Both the position numbers and the translations under genes were made by a program. DNA of 64,000 nt from Alphaproteobacteria bacterium (GTDB lineage: Bacteria > Pseudomonadota > Alphaproteobacteria > Bin65), in NCBI GenBank assembly GCA_021776685.1, contig JAJFFJ010000043.1:186001-250000 (forward strand), written 5' to 3'. This document shows, one piece after another, positions 8,380 to 17,295 of the stretch (position 1 is its first letter; each line of letters opens with the position of its first letter). The notes beneath the pieces were generated by a model. It saw only the letters and a list, made by a program, of their open reading frames with translations. It was not told the DNA's origin and made no database searches.

Positions 8380-10142
8380 CATTTCTGTTTAGCCGTTGGT
8401 GGACATGGCTCTGCGCAATCCTTCTCGCTTTTATATGCGTTTCGATTGCCGGCTATACAGTCGCGCTGGTGATGACTTATTACCTTCAGGGTCCATTTTT
8501 CGACAGTTTTGCCCTGACTGAATATCTCTACACAATTTACCTGCCCGAATGGCCTTGGGTGTCCGGCCTGGGCTTTGCGGACAATGAGCACAGGCCCCTG
8601 TTTCCTATGCTGGTCTGGGCCTTGGATGCCACCTTATTTCGGTTTGATGGTTTGCTCAGCATCATTGTTTTGTTGGCAACGCTCGCCGCTTGCGGCCTGT
8701 GTTTTCTGCTCGCCGGATGGATGGTGAAGATTCCGCGTGACCCGGTCCCCTGGGCGGCGTTCGGGTTGGCCATTCTGATTCTGTTTTGGCCAGGCCACCA
8801 CGAAAACCTTCTGTGGCCCAAACAGGTTCATATGACCATGTCTTTGGCGGCGAGCCTGGCGGGCCTGCTTCTGCTGATTCGCTTCGACCGGATTCAGTCG
8901 ACGCAAATCGATACGCCCGCCGTCGGCCGGTTGCCGATCTGGGCAGCAGTTCTGTTTTTTGTCGCGAGTTTTTCATTTGCCTATGGGCTGGTCGCCTGGC
9001 TCACGGCCATCATCTTCGGTATTTGGCGGCAATGGCCCCGCACCACGGTGATGTTTCTGCTCGCGATTTTTATTATCACGCTGGCGATTTACTTCAATCC
9101 GTGGCGGCCGCCGGGCCGGATCACCTACAGTACTGGCAACACATTCGACCCGTTTGTATTCGTCCCGTTTGCCTGGGGTCTGATCGGTGCACCCCTTCGG
9201 ATGATTGTGTTGATCTTTGGCATTACCGATGACCTTCTCGTCGCTTTCGTCTTCGGCGCATTGGGTTTTCTGGGGTTGGTCGCGATTGCCGTCCATGCGC
9301 ATCGCAGCGGTCTCCGCCACGCCACACAAGATCCGTTGACGCTCTTCAGTCTGGCCGTATTGCTTTTTGCGGTTGGCGCCTTGTCGATGATTGCGTTGGG
9401 TCGTGGCGACGGCGGTTGGGAGGAAATCGGAGCGCCTCGTTACTTGCTTGTCAGCAATGTTCTATGGATCGCAATGATTGTCTATGTCCTACGGACAATT
9501 GAGCGTTTGAAACCCCGCAGACCCCACATGGTCGGGCTTCTGGCATATGGCGCGATGATCCTTGTTGCGACTACCTACTGGGGTTTTGGGAACATCCTCA
9601 AATCTGAATCACAACGGATTCACCTAGGAATGATCCTGCCGGTTGTTTTCACCAAGCACACACCGGCAGTAGACCTCAGCGACGACACCTATTTGCACCA
9701 TCGCATAGCCAGTAATTTCAAGACACAGATCAGGGTCTTTGGGTTGATGCGGTCACAAGGGGTTGGGCCTTATTCGCGCGCATGGCTCAAATGGCCGGGG
9801 CGGACGCTCTCTGACGCCTTCAAGACAACCACCCGTGTGAAATGCCGAGGGTCCATTGACCATCTGCGGCCGTATTGGCGCACGGGCGCACATGTGGTTG
9901 GGTGGGCCTGGGACCCGGAGCGGCGGCAGGCCGTCGATCATGTGGTACTGGTTGACAAGGCTGGTATCATACAGGGGGTAGGTCATGGCGGAAATCGACG
10001 GCCTGATGTGGCCAACGACGGCCGAGTTGAGGGCGATCAGCATACCGGCTGGACTGCGTTTGCCCGAGTACCACCAGCAAATATCGTCACCGTTTATGGT
10101 GTGATAGATGATCAACTCGCCTGCAGATTGGATAGGAGTTAG
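8271..10142 (+). CDS. Polytopic membrane protein, GT-C-like glycosyltransferase (function unproven)
   Basis: A large protein with about ten hydrophobic helices followed by a soluble C-terminal domain of about 120 residues. The first external loop contains GFADNEHRPLFP, the sort of acidic loop where GT-C enzymes place catalytic residues. The tail has GWAWDPERRQ and RRPDVAND, a beta-rich module I recall at the end of many envelope glycosyltransferases. The start is unclear: the frame opens at TTG 8214, GTG 8271 still overlaps the previous gene, and the first ATG (8472) would delete most of helix 1. No ribosome site supports any of them. It follows a GtrB-like transferase and probably uses its lipid-linked sugar. 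Confidence 0.65.
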   Translation: MHSRSADCVGEPIRLDATAHCVCRPVYCGDSTIFGLAFLFSRWWTWLCAILLAFICVSIAGYTVALVMTYYLQGPFFDSFALTEYLYTIYLPEWPWVSGLGFADNEHRPLFPMLVWALDATLFRFDGLLSIIVLLATLAACGLCFLLAGWMVKIPRDPVPWAAFGLAILILFWPGHHENLLWPKQVHMTMSLAASLAGLLLLIRFDRIQSTQIDTPAVGRLPIWAAVLFFVASFSFAYGLVAWLTAIIFGIWRQWPRTTVMFLLAIFIITLAIYFNPWRPPGRITYSTGNTFDPFVFVPFAWGLIGAPLRMIVLIFGITDDLLVAFVFGALGFLGLVAIAVHAHRSGLRHATQDPLTLFSLAVLLFAVGALSMIALGRGDGGWEEIGAPRYLLVSNVLWIAMIVYVLRTIERLKPRRPHMVGLLAYGAMILVATTYWGFGNILKSESQRIHLGMILPVVFTKHTPAVDLSDDTYLHHRIASNFKTQIRVFGLMRSQGVGPYSRAWLKWPGRTLSDAFKTTTRVKCRGSIDHLRPYWRTGAHVVGWAWDPERRQAVDHVVLVDKAGIIQGVGHGGNRRPDVANDGRVEGDQHTGWTAFARVPPANIVTVYGVIDDQLACRLDRS

Positions 10143-10250
10143 ATGATCCTCGCCGGCCACCCCTTTACTTTGCAAGCGCGATAAGCCTGTTTGACTTGGC
10201 CAAACGTGGAGAAGAAGGCCGCCCGTGCGGGCGAGGTGTCAATTCAGCAA

Positions 10251-11438
10251 ATGCAAACGACATTCTACATATACGGATATGACCCGAGGGTCGGCCGTTT
10301 CTATTCAAAGCATCTGAAAGACAATCTGGCCAAACAGCTGGCGGAGGATGGTGACCCTCGGGCGTCAGACCTGTCACTCACCGTGAATTCCTTGGAGCAT
10401 ACTGTCCTGGTACCCGCTGCAGGTGATGGGGAGGAGGCCCAGGTAGTCGTCCCATCCTGGTCCAGGATCATTTACGACACCATCACCCGAAACCGCCTTC
10501 TGATGGCTTTTCGCTACAATGTCATTGTGATGAAGGCGGTGCTGGACGGATCTTTCGTTCGCTACTTTCAGGTGTCGTGGAAATTCACCTCGGCGGTGGC
10601 ATTTTTCTTCCTGGCTCCGGTCGTGCTGGCGCTGTTGATGGCAATACCTTTTTACCTATTTTCGGAAACGGGCAGTTGGCTGCATGCGGCTCTGGCTGTT
10701 CTGGTCTTTGCCGGTGCCTATGCTGCTGCCTGGTCCCATTTTTCCGGGTTTCTTTTTGTGCGGTACCTGTTCTGGTCGATCTGTTTCGTCGGCGACCTTG
10801 GGGGAACCAGCAAACGTCTTACGCGGCATTTGCCCGCCCTTGACGCCAAGCTCGACGAGATCGCTGAAGGGGTTCTGGCAGTGTTGCGTGCCGGGCGGCC
10901 GGACGACACGGTGACCATTGTTGGCCACAGCACCGGCGCAATTCTTGCGCTGGCCGTTGCCGCCAGGCTCGCAAACTCCCCCGATTTCATATCGGCAGGG
11001 TATGCGGTCAGACTAATGACCCTCGGGGGTACTTGGGGCATTCTGGCTTTGGGCGCAGGAGGGCGCGCGAAGGCTCACCGACGGGAAATCGTTGATGTCC
11101 TCAACTGCGAAGGGGTCACTTGGTACGACGTGGCAGGCGGCGAAGACATCATCACGGTCCCGTATACATACCTGAAAATGAGGAAGATCCTGAAGGTAAA
11201 AAATATCGATATTGTAGGGAAACTGAACTATGTAGACCCGCTTTACCCGACATTGTTCCAAGAAAGTTTCTATAGAAAAAACATGAGAAATTTTTTACTT
11301 CTACATTTTCAATATATAGATAGACCTCAGAATATTTTGAGCTTTAATTTGTTTAAATTGATGCTGTATCGATGGAAGAAAATTGAAGGCGATGGCACTA
11401 TTATTTATCAGGACCCCCAACATCAAAGTCCCCTCTAG
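10251..11438 (+). CDS. Membrane-anchored alpha/beta-hydrolase-like protein, unknown function
   Basis: About 395 residues, family not recognised. A hydrophobic pair in the middle (AVAFFFLAPVVLALLMAIPF and a second helix about 15 residues later) is followed by a hydrolase-like segment with TIVGHSTGAILALAVAA, a GxSxG nucleophile elbow. A catalytic Asp and His cannot be assigned by eye. The open frame extends to TTG 10191; ATG 10251 was preferred, with GAGGTG some 14 bases upstream. The last 70 codons are strikingly AT-rich and rich in Lys, Asn, Phe and Tyr compared with the rest of the gene and its neighbours, suggesting a recombined 3' end. Position suggests a role in envelope glycan or lipid handling. 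Confidence 0.6.
   Translation: MQTTFYIYGYDPRVGRFYSKHLKDNLAKQLAEDGDPRASDLSLTVNSLEHTVLVPAAGDGEEAQVVVPSWSRIIYDTITRNRLLMAFRYNVIVMKAVLDGSFVRYFQVSWKFTSAVAFFFLAPVVLALLMAIPFYLFSETGSWLHAALAVLVFAGAYAAAWSHFSGFLFVRYLFWSICFVGDLGGTSKRLTRHLPALDAKLDEIAEGVLAVLRAGRPDDTVTIVGHSTGAILALAVAARLANSPDFISAGYAVRLMTLGGTWGILALGAGGRAKAHRREIVDVLNCEGVTWYDVAGGEDIITVPYTYLKMRKILKVKNIDIVGKLNYVDPLYPTLFQESFYRKNMRNFLLLHFQYIDRPQNILSFNLFKLMLYRWKKIEGDGTIIYQDPQHQSPL
11201..11410. other. AT-rich patch at the 3' end of a hydrolase-like gene
   Basis: This stretch is much richer in A and T than its surroundings, with runs such as tagaaaaaacatgagaaat and atattttgagctttaattt. It is inside the 3' coding end of the gene at 10251-11438 and reverts to normal high GC just after the stop. 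No insertion sequence ends or direct repeats were seen. It may mark an old recombination junction. Confidence 0.55.
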
Positions 11439-11531
11439 GTCTAGGGGCAGACAGAAAATTGCGGACCTCTCCGGTCAACTTGAGAATTGGCAGTTGCAGC
11501 GGCGCGCGCTGGCGGGAAGGCCGTACCTGAG

Positions 11532-12683
11532 ATGACAACCGTAATCTGTTTTGTTCTACTTGGCTGGGCGGCGGTGGGACTGTCGGTGCAGCTATATTCG
11601 ATGATCCTCGCTGCGCTGTACCGCAAATATGGCGGACGCACGCGGCGCGAGGTGTCCGACTATCCGCGAGTGTCAATCCTGCTTCCGATCAAAGGGGCTG
11701 ATGCGGAAATGGAGCGCAATTTGCAGGCTCTGACCAAGCAGGACTATCCAGAGTACGAGCTCCTTCTTGCCTTCTCCGATCGGGACGACCCGGTGCTGCC
11801 CCTGGCCCGGCAAGTCGCCAACGACTCCAAAATTCCGGTTCATATTCTGGTCGACGACGAGGACGACCGCGCCTTGCCAGGCGGGAATCCGAAACTCACC
11901 AACCTGGCCAAGGCCTACAGGGCCGCCCGGTATCCGGTTCTGGTTCATGTGGACGCAAATGTGGTTTTTGAACCGCATCGTCTGCGTTCGACGATTGCGT
12001 TGATGGATTCCGGCACGGCGATCGTCTCAACAACTGTTTTGGGCGTACGCCCCGGCGGCCTGGCGGGACATGTCGAGTGCGCCTTTTTAAACGGCCAACA
12101 GGCACGTCTTCTACTGGCGGCGGCAGCGTTGCGTATACCTTTTGCGATGGGAAAAATTCTCGCTTACCGGAGACGCGACCTGGAGAATGCAGGTGGATTT
12201 GACCTGCTTCTCACCGAGCTTGCCGATGATGCGGCCGTCGCCTCCCGTGTGCGGAAGGGCGGCGGCAAGCTGAGATTCGATCCCAATTTGCTTGAGCTCC
12301 CCGTTGGCCAGCGTTCGTGGGCTGAAGTGTGGCGGCGACAGCACCGCTGGTTGGTTGTGCGACGGGGGCTTGTGCCTCATGTCTTTGTGTCGGAGCTTCT
12401 GTTTTCTGCGGTCGTCACTGCCGCTGTTTGCGTTGGGGCAGGGCTGTGTTGGGGCCTTGGCGCCGGCCTGAGTTTTGGACTTTGGGCCGTGGCCTGGTAT
12501 GGCGCGGAGGCAGGGTTTCTACTGCTGCAGCGATGGCCTGTCTCGCTCATTTCGCCGGTAGCATGGCTTCTGCGGGACCTGGCTTTTCCAATCCTGTGGG
12601 GTTGGGGGCTGGCATCGCGACAGGTGCATTGGCGAGGCCAGACCGTCAGTTCATCTGCGACGCCAGAAAGCAGCAGCCATTGA
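11532..12683 (+). CDS. Family 21-type glycosyltransferase, ceramide glucosyltransferase/HpnI-like
   Basis: A 383-residue membrane-bound processive-type transferase. An N-terminal helix (ICFVLLGWAAVGLSVQLYSM) precedes the GT domain, with RVSILLPIKG, LVHVDANVVFEP and ELADDAAVASRV as the three acidic regions and RRQHRW as the (Q/R)xxRW signature. Two or three hydrophobic segments close the protein. This layout is shared by ceramide glucosyltransferase and by HpnI, which transfers GlcNAc in hopanoid synthesis. A GTG at 11487 is an alternative start; ATG 11532 has GGGAAGG about 12 bases upstream. With a serine-palmitoyltransferase-like gene 10 kb away, a sphingoid acceptor is plausible but inferred. 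Confidence 0.78.
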   Translation: MTTVICFVLLGWAAVGLSVQLYSMILAALYRKYGGRTRREVSDYPRVSILLPIKGADAEMERNLQALTKQDYPEYELLLAFSDRDDPVLPLARQVANDSKIPVHILVDDEDDRALPGGNPKLTNLAKAYRAARYPVLVHVDANVVFEPHRLRSTIALMDSGTAIVSTTVLGVRPGGLAGHVECAFLNGQQARLLLAAAALRIPFAMGKILAYRRRDLENAGGFDLLLTELADDAAVASRVRKGGGKLRFDPNLLELPVGQRSWAEVWRRQHRWLVVRRGLVPHVFVSELLFSAVVTAAVCVGAGLCWGLGAGLSFGLWAVAWYGAEAGFLLLQRWPVSLISPVAWLLRDLAFPILWGWGLASRQVHWRGQTVSSSATPESSSH

Positions 12684-12700
12684 GACATCCACGTGAAAGC

Positions 12701-13471
12701 ATGTGGCGGAAAATTCGGGCAGCCGTGGCAGGCGCCGGACCACGGCCGCGTATCCCGGTAGACGCCAAACCAGTTTGCTGTCTGGTCCACGTTTTTTATC
12801 CGGAGATCTGGCCGGAGCTGGCGGCTCATATCAAGCACCTCGGCGATGCGCCGTTCGAGATTCATGTGAATGTGGTCAACCATGTGGCGACCGAAAACTT
12901 CATCGCCACGATTCGCGGGGATTTCCCGGATGCAACCATTCGGGTTTCACCGAATCGGGGCAGGGACATCGGCGGATTTTTCGCTCTATTGGAAGGTGTC
13001 GATTTCTCACGGCACGATTTGTTTTGCCTTCTTCACACCAAGCGCAGCCCGCATATGATCGGCTTCGGGGGGCGGAACTGGCGACGGTCCCTGTTGAAGG
13101 CCATTCTCGGCTCTGAACGGCAGGCCGCGATAAATATTGACGCCATGCTGAAAGATCCTGGAATTGGCGTGATTGGCGCAAAAAAGCATCGGTCGCAGCG
13201 AATATTCGCCAATCGCGAGCTTTATGATCGCTTCCTGGATCAACTGGGCATCGAAGGCGCGGCCCGCGATTGTGAATTTGTCGCCGGGACCATGATGCTG
13301 GTGCGAAGCGGGATACTGGAAACAATGTTTAGGGCATTCCGCGACCTGGATTTTGAACCAGGTGACGACCTATCACTCAAAGGTCATTTGGATGGACAAA
13401 TCGCCCACGCGATGGAACGGATCATCGGCAGCATCGTCAGGGCGAAGGGACTTCGTTTTCACTGGCGGTAG
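12701..13471 (+). CDS. Rhamnan synthesis protein F (RgpF)-like glycan protein
   Basis: A 256-residue protein resembling the RgpF family found in rhamnose-polymer and other glycan clusters. Typical features are a Rossmann-like opening (PVCCLVHVFYPEIWPELAAH), NRGRDIGGFF, LLHTKRSPH and a late FVAGTMMLVR segment. Family members are thought to add or help to add sugars during surface polysaccharide assembly. The frame is open from 12329, but the upstream part lies in the preceding gene and has no domain; ATG 12701 or TTG 12680 (touching the previous stop) are the realistic starts. It converges with the next transferase gene with a 35-base overlap of the coding ends. Confidence 0.75.
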   Translation: MWRKIRAAVAGAGPRPRIPVDAKPVCCLVHVFYPEIWPELAAHIKHLGDAPFEIHVNVVNHVATENFIATIRGDFPDATIRVSPNRGRDIGGFFALLEGVDFSRHDLFCLLHTKRSPHMIGFGGRNWRRSLLKAILGSERQAAINIDAMLKDPGIGVIGAKKHRSQRIFANRELYDRFLDQLGIEGAARDCEFVAGTMMLVRSGILETMFRAFRDLDFEPGDDLSLKGHLDGQIAHAMERIIGSIVRAKGLRFHWR

Positions 13472-14807
13472 GGGCGCTTGGTCCTTTCTCGACCAATGCC
13501 AGCGGATCGCCTGTTGACCAGGTCACAAGGCGGTTTCCGGACAAGCGGATCCTGAGAATATCAAGCACCGCCGAGGGCGGGTCCGTGGCCTGCCGGTCCA
13601 CCAGAATGTGCAGTTTTCCTGATTGCGGTGGTATCGCGTCGGCGACTGCTTCTGCGCTTTCCGTGCAGTTCAGCACAATGGTGTCGAAATGCCGCCACGC
13701 CAATGCCCCAGCGGGATTACCCCGCGTCGCTTGTGGTTGGCCGCCGGCTGCCCAGAAGCCGCCCGAGACCAGCGACGGGAGATCCCTGGTCCGGGCAACG
13801 GTTGCAAACTGGCCCGCATCCAAGAGTTGGCCGGCCAGTCTAGCGGACGCGGCGCGCGCGCCCGGTTCAACAATCAGGGTCCAGGCGCCGGTGTTCCGTC
13901 CGACAATAGCTTTCAGGTAATTCCACGGCGCGGCACTGGCCCGCCCTCGCAGGACCGATTTGTGGCGCGCCACCATGCGTCGCCGGTTTGTCATCATCCG
14001 TTTAAGGGCGCTGGCCAGGGAAGAGCTACCGAAATTCAGGTGTACAGCCTTGAGCCCGGGATCGTACAGCACGCGGTGACCCGCAGCCCGGGCTCGAAAG
14101 CAGAAGTCCATTTCTTCGTAGTAGGCAGGCAGAAAGACCTCATCGAATCCGTTCAATTGCTCGAATACGGCGCGGCGCGTCGTGAGAAACGCCCCACAGA
14201 CGTAGTCCACGTCCCGTTCGATCCGGCAAGCCACCTGATCGGGTCTTCGGCCAGCACCAAACCCGATCGCCTTCGCATCCCGCCATACCACCGTCCCAGC
14301 CTCCTGCAGCCTGCCGGATGGCAGAACAATGCGCGCGCCGACAATCCCGATCCCATCGTCCTGCCGCAGACGCCAGGCCGCGCGTGCCAAGGCGCCCGGC
14401 AACGGAAAGGCGTCGTTGTTCAGCAATGTCAGGTGATCGCCCCTGGCCTGGTTCGCCGCCTGGTTGACCGCCAACAGAAACCCCTGGTTCTCAGAATTGG
14501 AAATAATCTTGGCGCCTCGGACCTTGGCCAGAAGCTCAGCTGTGCGGTCGCTCGACGCGTTGTCGACGATGATTACTTCGAAGGCGACCCCGGCCTGGAT
14601 CTGAAGGCTTTGCAGGCAACGGTATGTGAGTTCCGCCTGATTGAAGAGCACGACAATGACCGAGATCTCGGGCGCGTCTGACGGGGGAAACTCGATGTTA
14701 CCTGGCGTCGCAACAAAATCATCAAGATCAACCTGGGCCTCTTGGCGAAGGCCGCGCCGCGATGTGCCACTTCTTAGTTTGGCAAAGAAAGCGTCTGATG
14801 TGGGCAT
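13437..14807 (-). CDS. Family 2 glycosyltransferase, rhamnosyltransferase-like
   Basis: A 456-residue protein with a GT-A domain: ISVIVVLFNQAELT, IIVDNASSD, LLNNDAFPLPGAL (DxD-like) and YYEEMDFCFRARAAG, which matches the ED(V/L)D-type base region of WbbL-like rhamnosyltransferases. The C-terminal 150 residues form a second domain of unknown role. ATG 14807 begins just before the domain; an upstream ATG at 14897 would run toward the divergent permease gene. It is transcribed opposite to its neighbours and converges with the RgpF-like gene. With rfbACD nearby, dTDP-rhamnose is a likely donor. No membrane helix is evident. Confidence 0.8.
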   Translation of the reverse strand: MPTSDAFFAKLRSGTSRRGLRQEAQVDLDDFVATPGNIEFPPSDAPEISVIVVLFNQAELTYRCLQSLQIQAGVAFEVIIVDNASSDRTAELLAKVRGAKIISNSENQGFLLAVNQAANQARGDHLTLLNNDAFPLPGALARAAWRLRQDDGIGIVGARIVLPSGRLQEAGTVVWRDAKAIGFGAGRRPDQVACRIERDVDYVCGAFLTTRRAVFEQLNGFDEVFLPAYYEEMDFCFRARAAGHRVLYDPGLKAVHLNFGSSSLASALKRMMTNRRRMVARHKSVLRGRASAAPWNYLKAIVGRNTGAWTLIVEPGARAASARLAGQLLDAGQFATVARTRDLPSLVSGGFWAAGGQPQATRGNPAGALAWRHFDTIVLNCTESAEAVADAIPPQSGKLHILVDRQATDPPSAVLDILRIRLSGNRLVTWSTGDPLALVEKGPSAPTASENEVPSP

Positions 14808-14926
14808 TGGCCTCTCAGATTTGCGATGAACGGGCCTGCTTTGACCCTCAGCTAGCACAGGCAGCCATCGTTCGTCAGCAGCTGGACACTTGCTCACATG
14901 GACCGGCGACAGGTGTATGTTGCAAG

Positions 14927-14956
14927 GACAATGGCAATGGCAATGACGATGACAAC
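14927..14956 (+). repeat. Degenerate six-base tandem repeat before the permease gene
   Basis: Five consecutive six-base units read GACAAT, GGCAAT, GGCAAT, GACGAT, GACAAC just upstream of the permease start. Changes in copy number would shift the spacing of the start region by six bases and keep the frame of the small upstream ORF. Confidence 0.5.
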
Positions 14957-14966
14957 ACGATGTTGA
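14931..14966 (+). promoter_or_regulatory. Possible leader ORF overlapping the permease start
   Basis: An 11-codon frame reads MAMAMTMTTRC and ends in TGA at 14964-14966, overlapping the permease ATG at 14960. AAGGA at 14924-14928 is well spaced for its second or third ATG, whereas the permease ATG has no ribosome site of its own. This would allow translation of the permease to be coupled to termination on the leader. The whole element could also simply be the mutated repeat described here. Confidence 0.3.
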
Positions 14967-16063
14967 TCGACCGCTATCTGTTTTGGCAATTGCTGAAATG
15001 GACAGCCGTTTTTGTGCTTGTCCTGGTCCATGCCGTTGTTTTTGCCGGCATGGCGCTGCTGGTGTCCCAGGTCATTGAGCACAATCTACCGTTTTCAACC
15101 ATCTGGATTGCCTATTTCGGATTGTTGCCCAATGCACTGTACCTGACCCTGCCGCTGTGCACGGCACTGGCTGTTTTTTGGGTTTATGGGCAGCTGTGGA
15201 GCACCCGCGCGCTGCCTGTACTCTATGCCAGCGGCATTTCAACGGTTCGTCTGGCAGCACCGGCAATTGTGGTGGCGTTCGTAGCTTCCCTCGGTGGCGC
15301 TCTTGTTGGCCATTTTTGGGCGCCTGTGGGCGCCGCGGCGTTGGAAGATACAAAGCACCTTTTGCGTCACGGTGGCGCTGTTACCCAGGTTCGGCCAGGA
15401 CGGTTCACCACAATCTCCGACGGCCCAGTTGTGCTGTTTTTCCAGCGCTGGGCCAGGCCTGGCGTTCTGCTGAATCCGCTTTTGCATGACGGCAGGGACA
15501 AAGCTATGCCGGTCGTGATCACCGCAAAGGAAGCCGATGCGACGACCACCGCGAACTACCACATTCTGGTTTTCCGCAATGGCTATCTCCACCAGGGGCG
15601 CGGGCTTCAAGGGCTGAGGATCGTCCAGTTCGGGCGTATCGCGATCAAGGTGCGCCGGAAACCTGTCCCGCCAAGAACCGGCCGGCCGCCCTATGAGCTG
15701 GATACGTCAGTTTTGATGAACCCCCCGGCCAACTGGGTAGATGACCCGAGAATGGTCAACGATGCCCGGTCCGAACTGCAGAAGCGCTTCGTCATTCCGC
15801 TCCTCGCTTTCGTGTTGTCGGTATTTGTTCTGGGGGCGATGCTGCTGTTCGTTCCCGGGTCGCAGCGACCAGTCCTGCGGCAAGCGGTCATTGGCCTGAC
15901 TATGATTCTGGGCAATATCTCCATCATCATTCTGGTCGATACGGGGGCCCGGTATTCGCATGCCATTGTGGTGATGACCTACGTCATCTGTGCGCTGGTG
16001 GTGACGATGGGCGCGGCTTTTATCTGGATCAAAAATACCCGGGCATTCCTGCGTCGGTTTTGA
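14960..16063 (+). CDS. LptF/LptG (YjgP/YjgQ)-family permease, solitary copy
   Basis: A 367-residue inner-membrane protein with three N-terminal helices (about 13-35, 47-75, 95-120), a periplasmic beta-rich domain (about 120-260) and three C-terminal helices (about 275-353), the LptF/LptG architecture. In the canonical LPS exporter, LptF and LptG pair with the ATPase LptB and hand lipid to LptC and the periplasmic bridge. Here only one such gene is present, embedded in a glycan/lipid island, so it is more likely a paralogue serving another lipid, for example a glycosphingolipid, than the housekeeping pair. The true start is the MLIDRYLFW position; sequence upstream is the repeat region. Confidence 0.82.
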   Translation: MLIDRYLFWQLLKWTAVFVLVLVHAVVFAGMALLVSQVIEHNLPFSTIWIAYFGLLPNALYLTLPLCTALAVFWVYGQLWSTRALPVLYASGISTVRLAAPAIVVAFVASLGGALVGHFWAPVGAAALEDTKHLLRHGGAVTQVRPGRFTTISDGPVVLFFQRWARPGVLLNPLLHDGRDKAMPVVITAKEADATTTANYHILVFRNGYLHQGRGLQGLRIVQFGRIAIKVRRKPVPPRTGRPPYELDTSVLMNPPANWVDDPRMVNDARSELQKRFVIPLLAFVLSVFVLGAMLLFVPGSQRPVLRQAVIGLTMILGNISIIILVDTGARYSHAIVVMTYVICALVVTMGAAFIWIKNTRAFLRRF

Positions 16064-16118
16064 ACATAGCGGTTGCCCAATCTGGTGCAGCGGCGCCCCA
16101 ACCGCGTGGACGGGCAGC

Positions 16119-17282
16119 CTAAAATGGACTTGGGTCGCCGATATCTTTGCCGAAGATCCGGTATCGTTTGTGTGGCGTCATCCCGGCGGTTTCGGCAAAC
16201 CGGATCGTTCCGCGGTTGTCCTCCAAAATCCAGCCGGCTTCGACCCTGGTTACGGGGCGGCTTCGTCCCACGGCAGTTGCCGTGTAGAAAACGACAGCTT
16301 GTGCTATGGCCCCCGCGGCGGTGTCCTGGAGGCTCCGCCGCACCCCAGCCAGGGGCAGGTGATGGGTGCTCAGCGGCTTGATTTTGAGGTGCCACAGCAG
16401 CCGCAGCCACCCAAACGGCAGCAGCCTGCCGCGCAGCCGGTGCAGCACTTCGTTGATATCTGGAATTGTGCAGGCCATCGCCACGACCTCACCGTTGCGC
16501 TCCGCAATTCCAAGACCTTTCGGGTAGATGATTGTTCGCAGGTCCTTGACCAACTGATTGGCCTCCCGTTGGGTAATCGGAACAAAGCCCCAATTGCCCG
16601 CCCATGCGTCATTAAACAGGGTGATGAGGTTGTGTATATCCCTGGTCAGGTGCTTTCGGGAGGAGTGGCGAAACTGAAATCCGGCCTCTGCTGCCGCGGT
16701 TTCCATACGGGACAGGTTCCGGTCCAGGCCCGTCATCATTCCAAATGACACATAAGACAACAGATCCTTTTCCTTTCCATAGCCGAGCGCGGCAAGCCGG
16801 CACTGGTAGTATGGGCGCGCATGGCCCAGACCGAATGCAGGACGGATATCGAAACCCTCCACCAGCAGGCCGCATTCTTCGTTGATCGACAGGTTGAAGG
16901 GGCCGGTCAGTCGCTCCATGCCCTGGGTGCGGGCCCACCCTTCGGCCGTTTTTAGAAGGCCCTCGAATAATGTGGGATCATCGACTGCCTCGAGCATGGA
17001 GAAGTGCCCGGTGCTGTCGTCATGGTGTTTCAAGTGAAGATGATTAATGACCGCGCCGATGCGGCCGACTGGTTTATTATCGCGATATGCAACCCAGAAA
17101 CGGCCAACGCCATGTTCATAGAACGGGTGCTTGCGTCGGGGAGAAATCCGCCTGCGCTCGATATGGCGGAGCGGCGCAACCCAATGCTCGTCACCAGCAT
17201 AGACAGTGAAGGGCACGTCCAGAAAATCCCGTATGGTCTTCCGGTCCACGACTTCGCGGATGTTGATCTTTGCGCCGCTCAT
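16119..17282 (-). CDS. GNAT-superfamily acyltransferase, YghO-like; candidate ceramide synthase
   Basis: A 387-residue protein. The opening INIREVVDRKTIRDFLDVPF, then KHPFYEHGVGRFWVAYRDN, LTGPFNLSINEECGLLVEGF and a second GNAT-like half near the C terminus match the two-lobed YghO-type N-acyltransferase family. The founding enzymes are poorly characterised; the bacterial ceramide synthase known from Caulobacter is also described as GNAT-like, so an N-acyl transfer to a sphingoid base is a reasonable hypothesis here. The upstream SDR gene ends 13 bases before this start, so they form an operon. An earlier in-frame ATG at 17336 would overlap the SDR. Function remains inferred. Confidence 0.7.
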   Translation of the reverse strand: MSGAKINIREVVDRKTIRDFLDVPFTVYAGDEHWVAPLRHIERRRISPRRKHPFYEHGVGRFWVAYRDNKPVGRIGAVINHLHLKHHDDSTGHFSMLEAVDDPTLFEGLLKTAEGWARTQGMERLTGPFNLSINEECGLLVEGFDIRPAFGLGHARPYYQCRLAALGYGKEKDLLSYVSFGMMTGLDRNLSRMETAAAEAGFQFRHSSRKHLTRDIHNLITLFNDAWAGNWGFVPITQREANQLVKDLRTIIYPKGLGIAERNGEVVAMACTIPDINEVLHRLRGRLLPFGWLRLLWHLKIKPLSTHHLPLAGVRRSLQDTAAGAIAQAVVFYTATAVGRSRPVTRVEAGWILEDNRGTIRFAETAGMTPHKRYRIFGKDIGDPSPF

Positions 17283-17295
17283 ATTGGACAAGACA

